From Haliclystus octoradiatus (taxonomy: Eukaryota; Cnidaria; Staurozoa; Stauromedusae; Haliclystidae), in NCBI GenBank assembly GCA_916610825.1, contig OU744452.1, positions 16,207,103-16,271,102 on the forward strand: DNA of 64,000 nucleotides, read 5' to 3'. Of the stretch, positions 23,535 to 35,405 are shown piece after piece. Position 1 is the first letter of the stretch. Every line of letters begins with the position of its first letter. Position numbers and translations under genes: made by a program. The notes under the pieces were generated by a model. That model made no database searches, was not told the origin of the DNA, and saw nothing but the letters and a program-made list of their open reading frames with translations.

Positions 23535-23592
23535 TTTGATTGGTTTATATCAATGCGTTGCTATGGTGATTAATATCATCCTTACGTCATAA
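23535..23592 (-). promoter_or_regulatory. Candidate PDE upstream element: CCAAT, X-box-like site and CRE
   Basis: About 225-280 bases upstream of the PDE start codon lie an ATTGG (inverted CCAAT) near 23539, GTTGCTATGGTGAT at 23557-23570 and TTACGTCA at 23582-23589. The second resembles an RFX X-box (consensus GTTGCCATGGNAAC); the third is a CRE half-variant. Clustering suggests the promoter. A cAMP-responsive element upstream of a phosphodiesterase would make a feedback loop; this is inference. Confidence 0.4.
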
Positions 23593-24359
23593 CAATGATG
23601 ACTTCATACTAATCGACTTTATCTATCTATCTTTAGTTTTGATCATCAAAGTTGATTGCTTGATTGAAGAGTTACATTCAAGCAAGTTAACACTTAACAA
23701 ATACTGTTTCCTTATAATATAGGAAGTAAATTATTTTCAGGTCGCACGAGCTTTTGTAGGACTTGACTAGAATTTGAGAAAATTCAGAGTTTCAGACTGG
23801 GCATTGATTTAAACTTTTTCAAGACTCATTCATAAATATATTCTTAATTTAATAAGTATTTCAAATTTCTACCAGATGTCAGGATTATCTTATCATTTAA
23901 GATTAAATGCCTGCGAATATGAATACTCTTATCAAACTTAGTACACGCTCTTCATTATTACAACACCTTTTGTATAAGAACATCATATATGACGTATATG
24001 CATTATGAGAACTTACTTTACCCCCTAAATGGAGAACAAATGAAGCGCACGTACTCTGATTAAATCCACGCAATTATTTTCCAACTCCTGTGATTTTAGA
24101 AACATTTTTCATCCCATGTTTTTGATATGTTACATATAAATTCAAATAATGAATCTTGGTTTGATGTTTTAAATTGTATTAGGGACTGTATATACTTCTT
24201 GAAAAACAAGTTGAAGATTGCGCGCATTGCGACATGGTCAAGATGGCATGGTTAGATCACGAGTGAAATCAATCACGTTAAGAAATACAATGATGAATAT
24301 ATATCTTTAATATTATTTGTATTATATTTTAAACACAAATTTAATTAGTATATCTGCTA
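23593..24359. other. Intergenic DNA between PDE (5' end) and LRRC27-like gene (3' end)
   Basis: AT-rich sequence without a supported reading frame. The two genes are on the same strand, so it holds distal PDE upstream sequence and the region past the LRRC27-like poly(A) signal. Confidence 0.6.
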
Positions 24360-24369
24360 TTTATTTATT
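24360..24369 (-). terminator. Poly(A) signal of the LRRC27-like gene
   Basis: TTTATTTATT on the plus strand gives overlapping AATAAA hexamers on the minus strand, about 55 bases past the TAA stop at 24424. A good distance for a short 3' UTR. Confidence 0.55.
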
Positions 24370-24423
24370 AATTGGCATATTCATCATTACACAGTTTATT
24401 TTGAATTAATGTTTAATTTCGTA

Positions 24424-27400
24424 TTATTTCGTATGTGTGCTGAATTCGTCAGCTGTAAAAGCCCGTAATCTATACTCTAAAGCTCGTTTTTCTTCCAGTT
24501 CGCGTTGCAATGTCAGCACCTAGAAATTCACAAATAATATCATATAGTTACAAGAAATAGACCTATTCCGCCAAATAAAAATATGCTATGATTTATCGTA
24601 CGCAAGCTAGATACTTATATCACTACTGTACCAACATGAAAACCCATGAAAATGCTATGAAAGTGTTGTGAAAACACCATGAAAATGTAAAAAAGTGAAA
24701 ATCACAAATTTTTTCAAGCCATGAAAAAGTTTGAAAACCTTGAAAACATACATATTCACAATATTAAAATGTGAAAATGCCATAAGAAACAGAACGAAAT
24801 TTCACGGTTTTTTAATGGTTATGGTGTCAGTAGTTACGTACAGTATGCCTTATGTCTTGCTTTGGCCTGTGCTCTGTGCACATGTTTGATCAGCCTAATA
24901 TTTTATGTGCACCAAGCAAAATCAACTAAAACAACCATAGTAAAAAAGTTCCTAAGCTGCTCTCTCATTAACAACCAACAATCTTTTTTTCAATATATTT
25001 TTCTATGAAGTAAAACCGCCATTGCGTTAGATTTATCAAAATGGAGCATCGTTTGTCCATGAGGTCTGCACGACAACGGACCATCTGAGAATAATAAATT
25101 AAAAATCGCCAGGCAAGACTTTCAAACTATTTATAAAGAAATGTAATGTAGACAATATAATAGGAACTTTGAATTTGGATTATTTGAATTTAGGATGACT
25201 GTTTATAAAGAAATAACATCTTCACATACACCATCAGATTTTTCCATTTTATAGCTAGCTTACATCGAGGCTGAAGTTCGGATAAATATGCTGATTCTTT
25301 AGTACGTACAAACATATATAGTCTACTGATTATGTTCTATATACTATTCTATACAGGGGATCATGACCGATGGGCTATATAAAGTAGAAATAGGGATATA
25401 TTTCAGTGCCATTGTAATGGCTGCTGTACGAAGGTAACCTTTAAAATAATGATTAACTATATACTGCAAATCTAATAGATGGCATCCTAATTACCACTCC
25501 TTTGAATCTACAGTATACAAAAGTGGTGATCTATTCCCTATAAGGGCAATACTTTTGAATGAAAAATTTTCTGATCTCAAGCGTAACACTGTAAATCAAT
25601 TTCAACATAATTCACGACAGATGTAGGACCGCAGATACCTTTGGTTGTCTAGGCGTAACAGTAGACCGAAGTTCTTCATAATAAAACTCTATTTGGATCA
25701 TTCCACACACCGTCACAATATTGTGCTTGATTTTATACCCGGGGGGGGGGGGGGTAACTCAAGAACTTCAGGGACGGGGGGGGTGCCAATTTGAATTTGA
25801 AAATACCCCCCAAAAATATTTTTTTTATCTCAAATTGGTACCTCAAATATTTTTTTCACACCAAAATGTATACCCCAGAAAATAATCCACAAATGCGGAG
25901 AAAGCATTTTATGTTCTTTAAGCATTATTTTCAAATTGATACCTGCAAATAATTTTTTTTTTGAAAACTAATACCCCAAATATTTTGAAAATCATGAAAT
26001 GTATACCCTAAATATTCTACAAGACGATGAAAAGGTACCCTCAATAATTGGCACGTCCCCGTATACCAAACCATATGGAGTTACCCCCCGGGTTTTATAC
26101 GTTCAAATAAAATCAAAGATAAATTGATCTATACGGGAGAGTTGAACCATTCCATCAGATATATGGCCATTTGTCCCCGAGAAAAACTTGCATGGTCTAG
26201 TTAGTAAAGATAATTCAATCTGGTCCAAAATAATTCTAACTGGGTGATGGCCAGCGTGACAAACTCTTATTGACTCCCACAACAGATAATCAATATCAAT
26301 ATCAGGTTCTGAGATCATTGGAGAACAAGTCAATGCATATATGCTATATATTGTATCCCGGGCGTTGGACACAGCATCTGCAACTGTTTGAAACTATCAC
26401 TACACTTGATAATATCATCACCTTTGTGTAGAAAAGGCATAATGATAGCGAACGGTTACTTTTACATCTCAGACAGGGTGCCATTGCAGTTTTTAATCAT
26501 CCCAAATATTGCAGCTTCTGGAGAAAACTATACTCCGAAATTGCTGAAAACGGCAATTGATACTACGAAATTGCCAGCCCTATAAGCAAAAATAGTACCT
26601 CCAAATGGCACACCTCAGTATATAGCGACTATATGTAAGTACCCCGTAATAAAAAAAAGTAATGTAGACGGTGTCGCCCTACCGAAGGCACCCGGAACCA
26701 CCCCCCTATTTCTAGAAGATTGGCTCTTTTCGCTAAGAGCAATGATGTTAAACGCTCCTTAGATCTCAGCCGCGACACTGCAGATCAATTTCAACAGATT
26801 TCATGGCAGATAGGCCTTGATTTTCAATGCGCAACGATGCGCCGCAGCTACTCGCAATACAATTTCTGCTGAACCATTCCATCCGCCATCCTTAGATGGT
26901 ACTCATTTGATATTTCAGATAAAGTCAAGGCTGAGTTGACCTGAGGGGGATTTGAACCACAGTCGATCAGATAGGATACGATCTGAAGTTCGGTTGCTCT
27001 ACCATCTGAGCTAATCACCCCCAAATTGTTACAAAGTACCCCGTGGGTGAGTGACACAATGTTACATCTTATTCAGGTCCATATTACTACACCCTTTACC
27101 GTTTCAAGATTTGTTTTTGTCTCTTCCAGTTCCTCCCTCCAATCGGCCGCTGTTGTATTGTATGATCTTCGTCTCTCTTGAAGCTTTTTCATGTGTACAT
27201 GGATCTTCGTCTCGACCTCTTTATCGCGTAGCTTCTTAATGATGCTAGCTTTATCGTTACCACGTAATGCAGAAGAAACCAACTTACCATGCTGTGGAAA
27301 TAAAATCAATGTTGTAGGCAAACGATATCTATGAAAACATTTTGCATCCGTTTGAAAATGGAAAGAAACAGAATATACCCATTTAACTTTCGAATGGCAG

Positions 27401-30400
27401 CTACATAGTTTATATCCAACCAATATTACTTTCGCAACATTCATTAATATACCCATTTAGCTTTCGAATGGAATGGTAAGCTATACATCCAGTTATATCT
27501 TACCTTGGTGACATTCATATCGTGTTTCTCGTCGTTCGATGTGGCAAATGGAGGTTTTGTCGTTTCTGTGATAAATCATAAGAATAGATTCAATAGCACA
27601 TTCAACGATCAACATGAATTAACCGGATTTGCTTCCAAATGAACACAGTATTTTTGGCAACATAGCCGAAGCCTAGCTAAATAGAAGATTCATTGTGCTG
27701 TCACCAATTCAGGCATTTACTGATAGAGACTTGATTTTGGCATACTTACCTAATGGCAAAGAACATGGAACTGAGTTCCTGTGTTTCTTAACTTGAATTT
27801 GCCTCGTTTCAGTCCTCCACTCAGATAACGCTCGACGATCTCTAAAAACCAATAATTTTCAGCTATGTCAGATTTATAACTTCCACTTCGAATAGAAGCG
27901 GTTTATCTATTAACATCAACATTGCATGTAGAGCAAAATAGAGGAATAGAATTTATAAAATTTGAATCTACGATGCTTCGTGCAGCAGGCTATGAATAAT
28001 TTGAAGTAAACATGTAGACGGCGATCATACATACTTGAGTTTTTGTAAGCTTGATTCTGTTTGCTGTAGAAAGCGTTTCCTTTCCATCTTTTCAAGATCT
28101 TCCATAATTCTTGTGTCAATAGTTGAAGTATCTATGGGATTTAATGGTGCCTTTTTCATCCCAGAACGAGTATCTGAAGCTGGAAGTATTTTCAAAAGAA
28201 CAATGCATGAATAGATAATAAACTTTAATATTTAACAAATTTCACATCAGAATTATTCGTTCAAACAAGTTAAATTGAGTTTGGGACGACTTAACACGAT
28301 CTACTTATTGAGACGTTCTGAACACAATCTGTAATTTCTGATTACAGGGCATATGAGATCGGGACATGCACAGGTTGGCGTATGAGCTAGGCTTTCCAGA
28401 GTTCCGCACTATACATATGATTCCACATTGCATAATTGCATTAATGACCCTGTCTAGACCTCTGCTACTCTATACTACACTGAGACTGATGAAGAAAGTA
28501 AACTACACCTTTGGAAATATTCCTTTTTTCCGGCCTCTGTTTCATCTTTGTTACTTGAGAATAGTATTGTTTGCCTCTCCATAGAGTTGGCCTCTTTATT
28601 ACAGCTGGTAATGTTTCATAACGAGGTTTATTTGACCTTTGAATGAGACGTTCAGGTGATGAAATTCTTGGAAAGTTATGGAAATCACTTCTAGCGGCTG
28701 TATGCATGTTCTCATAGTCTATGTTGGTCTGCACTGTCTGGTCAGAAGCATCTATCTGTTTTGACTTTCTACGTTTTCTGACTGACCCTATACACAACAA
28801 AACGCCATACTAAACTGATTAAAATCTGCATGTCTAAGAGCTACTCAACTAAACTACTCCCGTGATATTAGTTTGAATAATTTCCACTTTCCATTCATTA
28901 TATGGGCACATTCTCATATTCGTGTCGTCACATAACGGTCCTACATTTTAGTTACACAAAAGGGGGAAGTTCAACTCTACGTCTATTGATGCCCAATAGA
29001 GTGCTTTATTAGGATCAACGTTTCGATCACCACTAGTGATCATTTTCAAGATAACTAAACAAATACAGTACTACATGAAGTATACCCTGTTTTTCAGACC
29101 TTAGGTATATGATATAACTTGTTGGTGGCCCTCGTTAGTGTGTTTTTGATCCCGTAAAGTATAAAACAGATTATTTTATGGTGAAGCACTATATATAGAG
29201 TCCATGAATGCATTTTGAATGGACATCAGCTTCAACAAAGAGTAATCAATGACATGATATTGGTTTAAAAGTTGATCGCAACGTCTATATTTATATTTAC
29301 AATACTCTAATAATATTTTTATCTAAGCAAATGTTTGATATATCCGGGGATATATCTTTAATTGAGAATTTTACCTATATTACACCAAGATACGAATTCA
29401 TAACTATGCAAAATATACTATAAATTCAAAATGTACGATTCTGAAAATAAAATATTATTTTTGTATCTTTAAACTAAAGCATAAGAATAATATAATATAA
29501 AAATAAAATATTCCAACCATCAACTACATGATTTTATTGTTCATTTTTAGCATATATTGAAATACTTTTGGAATCTTCTCAATTAAAATTCTTGAATTAG
29601 AAACCAAAGCGATGCAATTTCTCTACACTTTCTGCTTTCAAAGTCATATTTTCATTGAAAAACAAAACAGATGAAATCGATTTCAAAGGGAACGTTTTTA
29701 AATAAGGACTGGATCTACTCATCATTTGCCGCCAGTTTGAGCCTAGACTTCCAGAATATAAATGCACGATTATAATGCGTTGCCTTTCTTGAATTTCTAA
29801 AATTTTACCAATGCATGGTTGCCCTGGGATAGTATATCCTGTTGCTATGTAAACCATGTCATTAACTTTGATATCTAGTGTCACTCGTTTTTCTTGTTTT
29901 TCAGGCTTTATATTTCCTTGGTTGCTGTTTCCTGTTTCTTCAACGCTATCTTCAGATTCTCCAAGATGAATATTCTTACACGGTGACTTTCTATTTTCAA
30001 AGTTTGCTATTTCAAAACACGTTGATCTGTTTTTATTTGGTGATACCAATGAAAACATTTTCCGTCTGGGATCCTTTTTATTAGTTTTCTCAATATTTTG
30101 TATGTTCCTTTTACCGGGTCTTTTTCTTTTACTTTTCAAATCATTCCTAGTTATTGGCCTTTTTGCTTCTTTTTCTAAAGTCTCCATTTTGTTAATGTCT
30201 TCATTCTTACTATTGTAATTTCTACATAATCTAGGTGCCTCTTTTGAAGTAAACGTTGAAAAAGGAAGCTTCGCTGGTTGTTCATTGCTGGTCTCAATTA
30301 CTGCGTTTGATAAATTATTATAATCTAGCTTGGGAATGGTTTCTATAACAGGTCGTTGCTCTTGAAGTATATTTTCTTCCATTTTACTAATTTTCATATT

Positions 30401-33400
30401 TTCCGTTAACTTCTTGATATTTTCTACCTCTGATGATGCAATAATATTGTCTCTACCTGTCAATGAAAGTATATAAGATAGTATAGTCCAAGTTAGTTGA
30501 CAGAAATCCAGCATGATTTAAATAATTGAGCTATAAAGACAACATTTTCAATTTCCCATCTCACCTGTATTGCTTTTTAAAACTAAAGAATTTGCTGACA
30601 TCCGCTATACTCTATATAAAATTCTTCTCTCAATCTTTGGAAATCGTAATAGAGTCATATCTTTATGTCGAGAAGAATATCATTTTATAATGGATTTCCA
30701 ATGTATCGGTATTTGGCAAATAGTTCGCAGGCTCAATCTTGACCATATTGTATGGAATTCTAATACAGTGAAACCTGTATATAGCGGCCGAGAAAATACT
30801 ATTTTAGACATTTCAAGAGTGACCACTATAGACAGGTGGCCGCTGTATAGACGTGATCGTTATAGCAGGTTTGACTGTACACCTAATTATGCGTAAGCCG
30901 ATATGTACCAGAGCCTTCTGTTAGGGCATGATTTGGGTTATTGGGAGGCTCTGATTTGTAGAAGTGCCGATCCCATTCAGCAGATACCGTCTCAAAGATT
31001 TCATGTATAGCCTATACATTAGGCTGTAATATAATATATATACTGCATTAGCATATCCTACGGTTATATCTATAGTCAGTAATTATACAAGCCTGTGTAT
31101 GTCTTATATACATCACTACTGTTGATGTATCAAGGATTTCATTAATGGAAAGTGCGTCGTTCCGAATAGGGCGTATAAGATGTTCGGAACTCCTTCATTC
31201 GAACGCATTTTTCAAGGCGTTCTTCTTTTGTTCAATTCGATACTTGAGCGTTAGTTCTACCGTTATGTAGGATCGGCAAATACACAACACAGATCGGCGT
31301 ACTTACACAAATCTACATTCTACAATCTGTAAGTAATGTAGACGGTGTCGCCCTACCGAAGGCAGCCGTACCACTCCTCTATTTCTAGATGAGTGGCTTT
31401 TTTCGCTGAGAGCAATGATTTTAAACGCTTGTTGATCTCAGCCGCGACACTACAGATCAATTTCAACAGATTTCATGGCAGATAGTTCTTGATTGTCAAT
31501 GCGCAACGATGCACCGCAGCTACTCACAATGCAATTCCATCTGGACCATTCCATCCGCCATCCTCAGATGTTTCAGAAAAAGTTAAGGTTGAATTGACCT
31601 TAGGGGGATTTGAACCACAGTCGATCAGATATGATCCGATTTGAAGTTCGGTTGCTCTGCCATCTGAGCGAATCCGCCGTTGTGTAAGTAGTATAGTCCC
31701 ATAGGAAAAATCAGCCAACATAGATTTGCGCGTATTTACACGTGCTGATATAATTTCCTCGGCCATGTCTATACTTTTATCGCTGACATTGTACTGTGTG
31801 GAGTGATGCTGTAGAATTCGATGACCACATTACATGATATTGGTTATGCAGCAACGCATGCTATCTGCCACATGAGTACCGTAGTTCTTAAACCATTATA
31901 TTGCTTCGCTTTCTGAAATGTCACGTACTAGTCCTTTATAGGAATTATTGGTGTCCAAAATAGATTATTAATGACACCAATGGACATCTTTGTCTTTATC
32001 AACAAATGCATAGTTCCATTGAAAACCGGCTGATTTTGCAGTTATAGAAGGAAATTTTTTATTCCGAATTGGTAAACGTTATAAAAGAACGTAAAAGAAC
32101 TTGTCAAGAAATAATTCGTTTTCTATTTTCACGTATAAGGCACCGTCCGTTGTTATTATAAACGCGGATGTTGCATTGCAGTGTCAGTTAACTATATTTG
32201 AAAGATATTTATGTCATACATCGACAAGCAATATGGATGTGTATGTATTATGTACGTAATTTTTATTAAATAATATTATTACATTTACAGTCATTCGTTA
32301 CTGAAAAATTCACCCCCCTTAAGCACTAGTAGTGCTTGTTTATTGGGGGGTAACTTTAAAACCAATAAAAATAAATGTTATATTAACAAATTTAAATTCA
32401 AATTATAGTACAAATGATCAACATGGAATCGAACCCCGGTCTACAGAGTATGTATTGCGGACCCTCTTCCACTGAGCTTACAAGCGTACACGAGGGTATA
32501 AGGATAGTATAAGGAGCATACAGTAAAACCTGTTATAATGGTCACCTCTATAAAGCGGTCACCTGTCTATAGTGGTCACTTTTGCAATGTTTAAAATAGT
32601 ATTTTCTATTGAATCAAACCTGTATATAAAGGCCACCTGTCTATAATGGTCAATTTATATACCTTCGTAGCTGGCCGTTATATACAGGTTTCACTGCAGT
32701 ATATCAAATAAGCAAAAAGGCTTGTCTCCCTTGTTGTCCTCAACACGGGCCTCAACATAAGTAAATATTTATAAATAATGTGTTAACGTATACGTAAAAG
32801 AAGGGTAGAATAAATATCATTACTTACTGTGTTGTTGAGAAGCGAATCTTTCTTCGTTGATTGCTTCGGCATCGTCGCCTACACAGTAATCGAGTCAATA
32901 TATCAAGATTGAATGACATACGGATTTAAGCCTAAAATCAATCGAAAATTCTGAGCCTTAAGGGGAGGGTGATCGTAGACAGTAAATACTTCCGATCTGA
33001 AAGGGAAAGAGGGTGTAAGAGTCCATGGAATTACTATCGATCTCACATGTGAGGTGAATTTACATATAGGCCATGAAGTAGCACATATTATGCTCCGTCG
33101 TGACAAAATCCTGATCCCGAATCTCAATGTTTAGAATCCAGATAAAATCTAGATAGTGTAGAAAGTCATGGCTCATATCCAATTCGATAATTATTACACA
33201 CTTGCATTAGTCATCATCAATAATGCATATTTATTTAGATTAACAGCTGAATAGCATGTCGAGTACAACGGTGATGATTTCAAACTTTAAAATTGTCAGG
33301 GTCAGCTGTCAGACCATAATTAACCCATATGTCAACACACAAGATAAATCAACGCTCTTCTAGTCTATTTTCAGCCGGTTTTCAGCTCTATTCCATCTCA

Positions 33401-35374
33401 CATTCATATATTTGATAATTTGTGTTGTATCGACTGATGTTCACAGAGCTGATATTTATTGTTTATAGTTTATTGGCTTTCTTGGATTTGGTACACAATT
33501 ACTTTGTGAAAATATCATTTATTAATTTATCGATGGGTGTCACACAGCCGTACACTGAAGGTCCGTATTGGTAATAATATTCGAATAGGCTGCATTTGAA
33601 ATCAGTTCATTTGATACGATGAAGGCTGTACGTACTTGCAGAGGATGTGAGTCTTGGTCTCAGCTTCGCTTCTTCGATAAATTGACGCAGAAATTTAAAA
33701 ATTGCCTTAAAGAAATGAAGATAAGTAATGTTTGTGGTGAAATAATCTCAATCTTTATTACATTAAAGAGTTCAAAATTGTATTATCGTTCAATCGATCG
33801 TCATATATACCTGGATTCCTGAGTTGATTACATCAGATGGGGGAAAACAAATTGGATTTCCAAATAAATGCAATCCAGTTAAAGATAATACCAATCCTTT
33901 GATAAATACATAGAGATATAAAAAGGATTACAATTAACCATTGACCACCAATATCAAACTGATAAGCTGTAAAGGTTTTCCAAATATATTGGGGTTACAA
34001 CACTTGGGGTTAGGGACCGCTCATTATTTATGACCGGGGTTGGGGCTGAAGAGATTGGGGTTGGGTAAATAATAGTATTTATTGTCAAAAAAGGTTGGGT
34101 AAACAAAAAAATGATGTAATGATATCACCAATTCCATTTGATGCAAAATGGAAGGAAGTGATGCATTATTACCTCTCATTTTCATCTAAACCAGTAATTC
34201 TGGCTGCTAGCTAATTGAAACAAAAAACTTCCATATCCTTGTACAAGGAGTATCAAAAACAAAGCACCTCGATATATCAGTTAGGGTTGGCTAAAATTTT
34301 TTTGACTTTCTTTGTGGTTGGGTAACAGGAATATATAGTGCAAAAATTGGAGCTCTTCGGCCCCAACCCCGGTCATAGATAATGAGCGGTCCCTTATTTA
34401 GAATTTAACACGCTAAGTTTGTACATGTCACTGACTCGATCATTGTTGCGTTTTTTTGCATATATAGCGAGATATTCTTTCCCCGTTAAAATTGATTGTG
34501 AACATATGTTATTTTGATCTCCCAATAAATTACAGTAATTTTAGTATAAATTTGTAAAATATTTAATAAAAACTTTACTCTTAAAAATGGATACAGTAGA
34601 TTTCCGAAACGTTGAGGTGCAAGATAATAAAATTAGAAAACTGTTGCCACTGACTTTTGTTGTCAAATTACACTCTTGTTTGTAATAAAAACATTTAACA
34701 TTGAATTGAGCCTGGATTTTGCTCTTATTTTATTACGGTCAAATTCAGCTAATTTACTTTGACTTTTCTCAAATTTGAGGCTCAGTGTTTCTTACAAACC
34801 ATGTTCTTATAAAAAAAGAGTGTAATTGGTTGAAAATACTGACTCACCTAGCTCAACCGGCAATGATTCAATATGATTACCATCCAAAAGAAGTGATTTT
34901 AATGCTCTATAAAATAAAATTGTAGAATATACATGCCAACACTTAGCCTGCGTTTCATCATTTTCATAATACGAATGTAATTTGTTCTGTTTTACATTAC
35001 CTACATTCTCCTATTGAAGATGGAATACATGTTAATTGATTGTTTCTAAGATCTAACCATTTTAATAAGGGAAGACTCACAAATAGTTGTTCTGGTATTT
35101 GACATATCAAGTTTCCCTCTAAATAAAGGAGCTGAAATTCGAAGAAAAAGTTCCATACAAATACTATACAGTTACATGTATATGTTGCAAAGAGAAAGCT
35201 ATCAAGAAAATGATGGCTGACCTGTAGATTTCTACACTTCAAGATATCATCTGGTATATATAGAAGAGAACTTTTACATAAATCCAATCGTTTACAATTC
35301 GAAATATCTTTTATTTCTATAGACGATGTTGAAATTGCAGGTAAAATAACACTGTCGATGTTCTCCGCGGCCAT
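24424..35374 (-). CDS. LRRC27-like leucine-rich-repeat and coiled-coil protein
   Basis: Ten exons on the minus strand: 35222-35374, 35001-35131, 34848-34906, 32828-32878, 28509-28787, 28035-28179, 27750-27841, 27504-27565, 27100-27291, 24424-24519. All phases agree and give 419 residues. The start ATG at 35374 is in a strong AAGATGG context. Residues about 20-115 form LRRs: LDLCKSSLLYIPDDIL, LLYLEGNLICQIPEQLF, LKWLDLRNNQLTCIPSSIG, LKSLLLDGNHIESLPVELG. The C-terminal half is charged coiled coil with DRRALSEWR and KIHVHMKKLQERRRSY, which resemble human LRRC27 (recalled REKRALQEWRE and KIKQHVLQMREQRR). LRRC27 is poorly characterised, with a testis/ciliated-cell expression pattern; function here is unknown. 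An intronic alternative end is described separately. Confidence 0.85.
24633..24830 (+). repeat. Dispersed ATGAAAAC-rich repeat, copy 2
   Basis: Reverse-complement partner of the element at 11530-11735, in the last intron of the LRRC27-like gene. The match runs from the TTTCACGG/CCGTGAAATTTC end to the ATGAAAACCCATGAAAAT end. The arms lie 13 kb apart in inverted orientation. Confidence 0.6.
25440..26200 (-). repeat. Old, diverged SINE copy split by a MITE
   Basis: The two flanks (about 25480-25730 and 26101-26170) line up with successive parts of the younger SINE at 26648-27033. They share CAATTTCAACA...TTCA.G.CAGAT, then after the interruption TAAA.TCAA.G.T.A.TTGA.CT and TTGAACC. The 354-bp MITE at 25739-26092 sits exactly in between. 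Divergence suggests this copy is much older than the other two. Confidence 0.55.
25739..26092. mobile_element. hAT-type MITE with poly-G/poly-C ends, copy A
   Basis: Starts CCGGGGG...GGGTAACTC and ends GGAGTTACCCCCCGGG. It is flanked by the 8-bp direct repeat TTTTATAC (25731-25738 and 26093-26100). The interior contains repeated ATACCCCAAA/TTTGAAAAT words and no coding frame. Same family as 43537-43842. It inserted into an older SINE. Confidence 0.8.
26648..27033 (-). repeat. tRNA-derived SINE family 1, copy 1
   Basis: On the minus strand it starts with a tRNA-like head: A box TTAGCTCAGATGGTAGAGC and B box GTGGTTCAAATCCCC. A family-specific body of about 300 bp follows, with a short A-rich tail at the low-coordinate end. 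The 11-bp repeat AAGTACCCCGT flanks it (26637-26647 and 27034-27044), showing LINE-type retrotransposition. It lies in the last intron of the LRRC27-like gene. Confidence 0.85.
29597..30464 (-). CDS. Intronic open frame: possible alternative last exon of the LRRC27-like gene
   Basis: A 0.87-kb open frame inside the intron between exons 32828-32878 and 28509-28787. It begins at a good acceptor (TTCATTGACAG) in the phase left by the upstream exon and ends at TAA/TAG near 29597, about 288 codons. An ATG at 30514 would be an independent start. Residues are Lys/Asn/Glu-rich, then the final 95 or so form a compact, beta-rich module with VNDMVYIATGY, CIGKILEIQ, IIIVHLYSGSLGSNW and FPLKSISSVLFF. This reminds me of Tudor/BAH/chromo-like barrels found in many multicopy animal genes and transposon-derived proteins; I cannot name it. 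It could be an alternative end, a nested gene or a domesticated element. Phase-1 donors inside the frame also allow an internal exon. Confidence 0.5.
30766..30877. mobile_element. Complete 112-bp TA-flanked MITE
   Basis: Terminal inverted repeats CAGTGAAACCTGTATA and (reverse) CAGTCAAACCTGCTATA, flanked by TA on both sides, as in Tc1/mariner or pogo insertions. The interior has GTGACCACTATAGACAGGTGG. Too short to encode anything. Confidence 0.8.
31336..31682 (-). repeat. tRNA-derived SINE family 1, copy 2
   Basis: Closely matches the copy at 26648-27033 along its whole length, with the same tRNA-like head (B box TGGTTCAAATCCCC) and body. Flanked by TGTAAGTA (31328-31335 and 31683-31690). It lies in the LRRC27-like intron, just upstream of the intronic open frame. 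Confidence 0.8.
32419..32500 (-). repeat. tRNA-like sequence (pseudogene or SINE head)
   Basis: On the minus strand: TAAGCTCAGTGGAAGAGGG (A box) and GGGGTTCGATTCC (B box) at tRNA spacing. I could not fold a proper anticodon arm, so it is probably a decayed tRNA gene or another SINE family. Nearby, 32308-32347 has a small palindrome (AAGCACTAGTAGTGCTT) between C6 and G6 runs. Confidence 0.45.
32521..32696. mobile_element. 176-bp MITE of the CAGTNAAACCTG family
   Basis: Starts CAGTAAAACCTGTTATAA and ends ATACAGGTTTCACTG. TA precedes it; the right flank is CAG, so one side of the target duplication has changed. Inside, GGTCACCTGTCTATAGTGG is repeated twice, making it a two-module version of the 112-bp element. 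Confidence 0.75.
34013..34393. mobile_element. PIF/Harbinger-type MITE, 381 bp
   Basis: Inverted ends GGGACCGCTCATTAT.TATGACCGGGGTTGGGGC, flanked by the 3-bp repeat TTA on both sides, which is the PIF/Harbinger target preference. The interior repeats GGTTGGGTAA. No coding frame. Lies in the third-to-fourth exon intron of the LRRC27-like gene. Confidence 0.75.
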
Positions 35375-35391
35375 CTTGTTACATAAATAAT

Positions 35392-35405
35392 GTCGCTATG
35401 GTAAC
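35392..35405 (-). promoter_or_regulatory. RFX-type X-box upstream of the LRRC27-like start
   Basis: GTTACCATAGCGAC on the minus strand, ending 18 bases before the start codon. It matches the X-box consensus GTTNCCATGGNAAC at nearly every informative position. X-boxes mark genes of ciliated cells. The position just before the ATG suits a promoter with a very short 5' UTR. Confidence 0.5.

Noticed and set aside
26935-27022. tRNA gene on the minus strand
   Set aside because: A and B boxes are clear, but the sequence continues into a SINE body with a second copy at 31.3-31.7 kb and target duplications.
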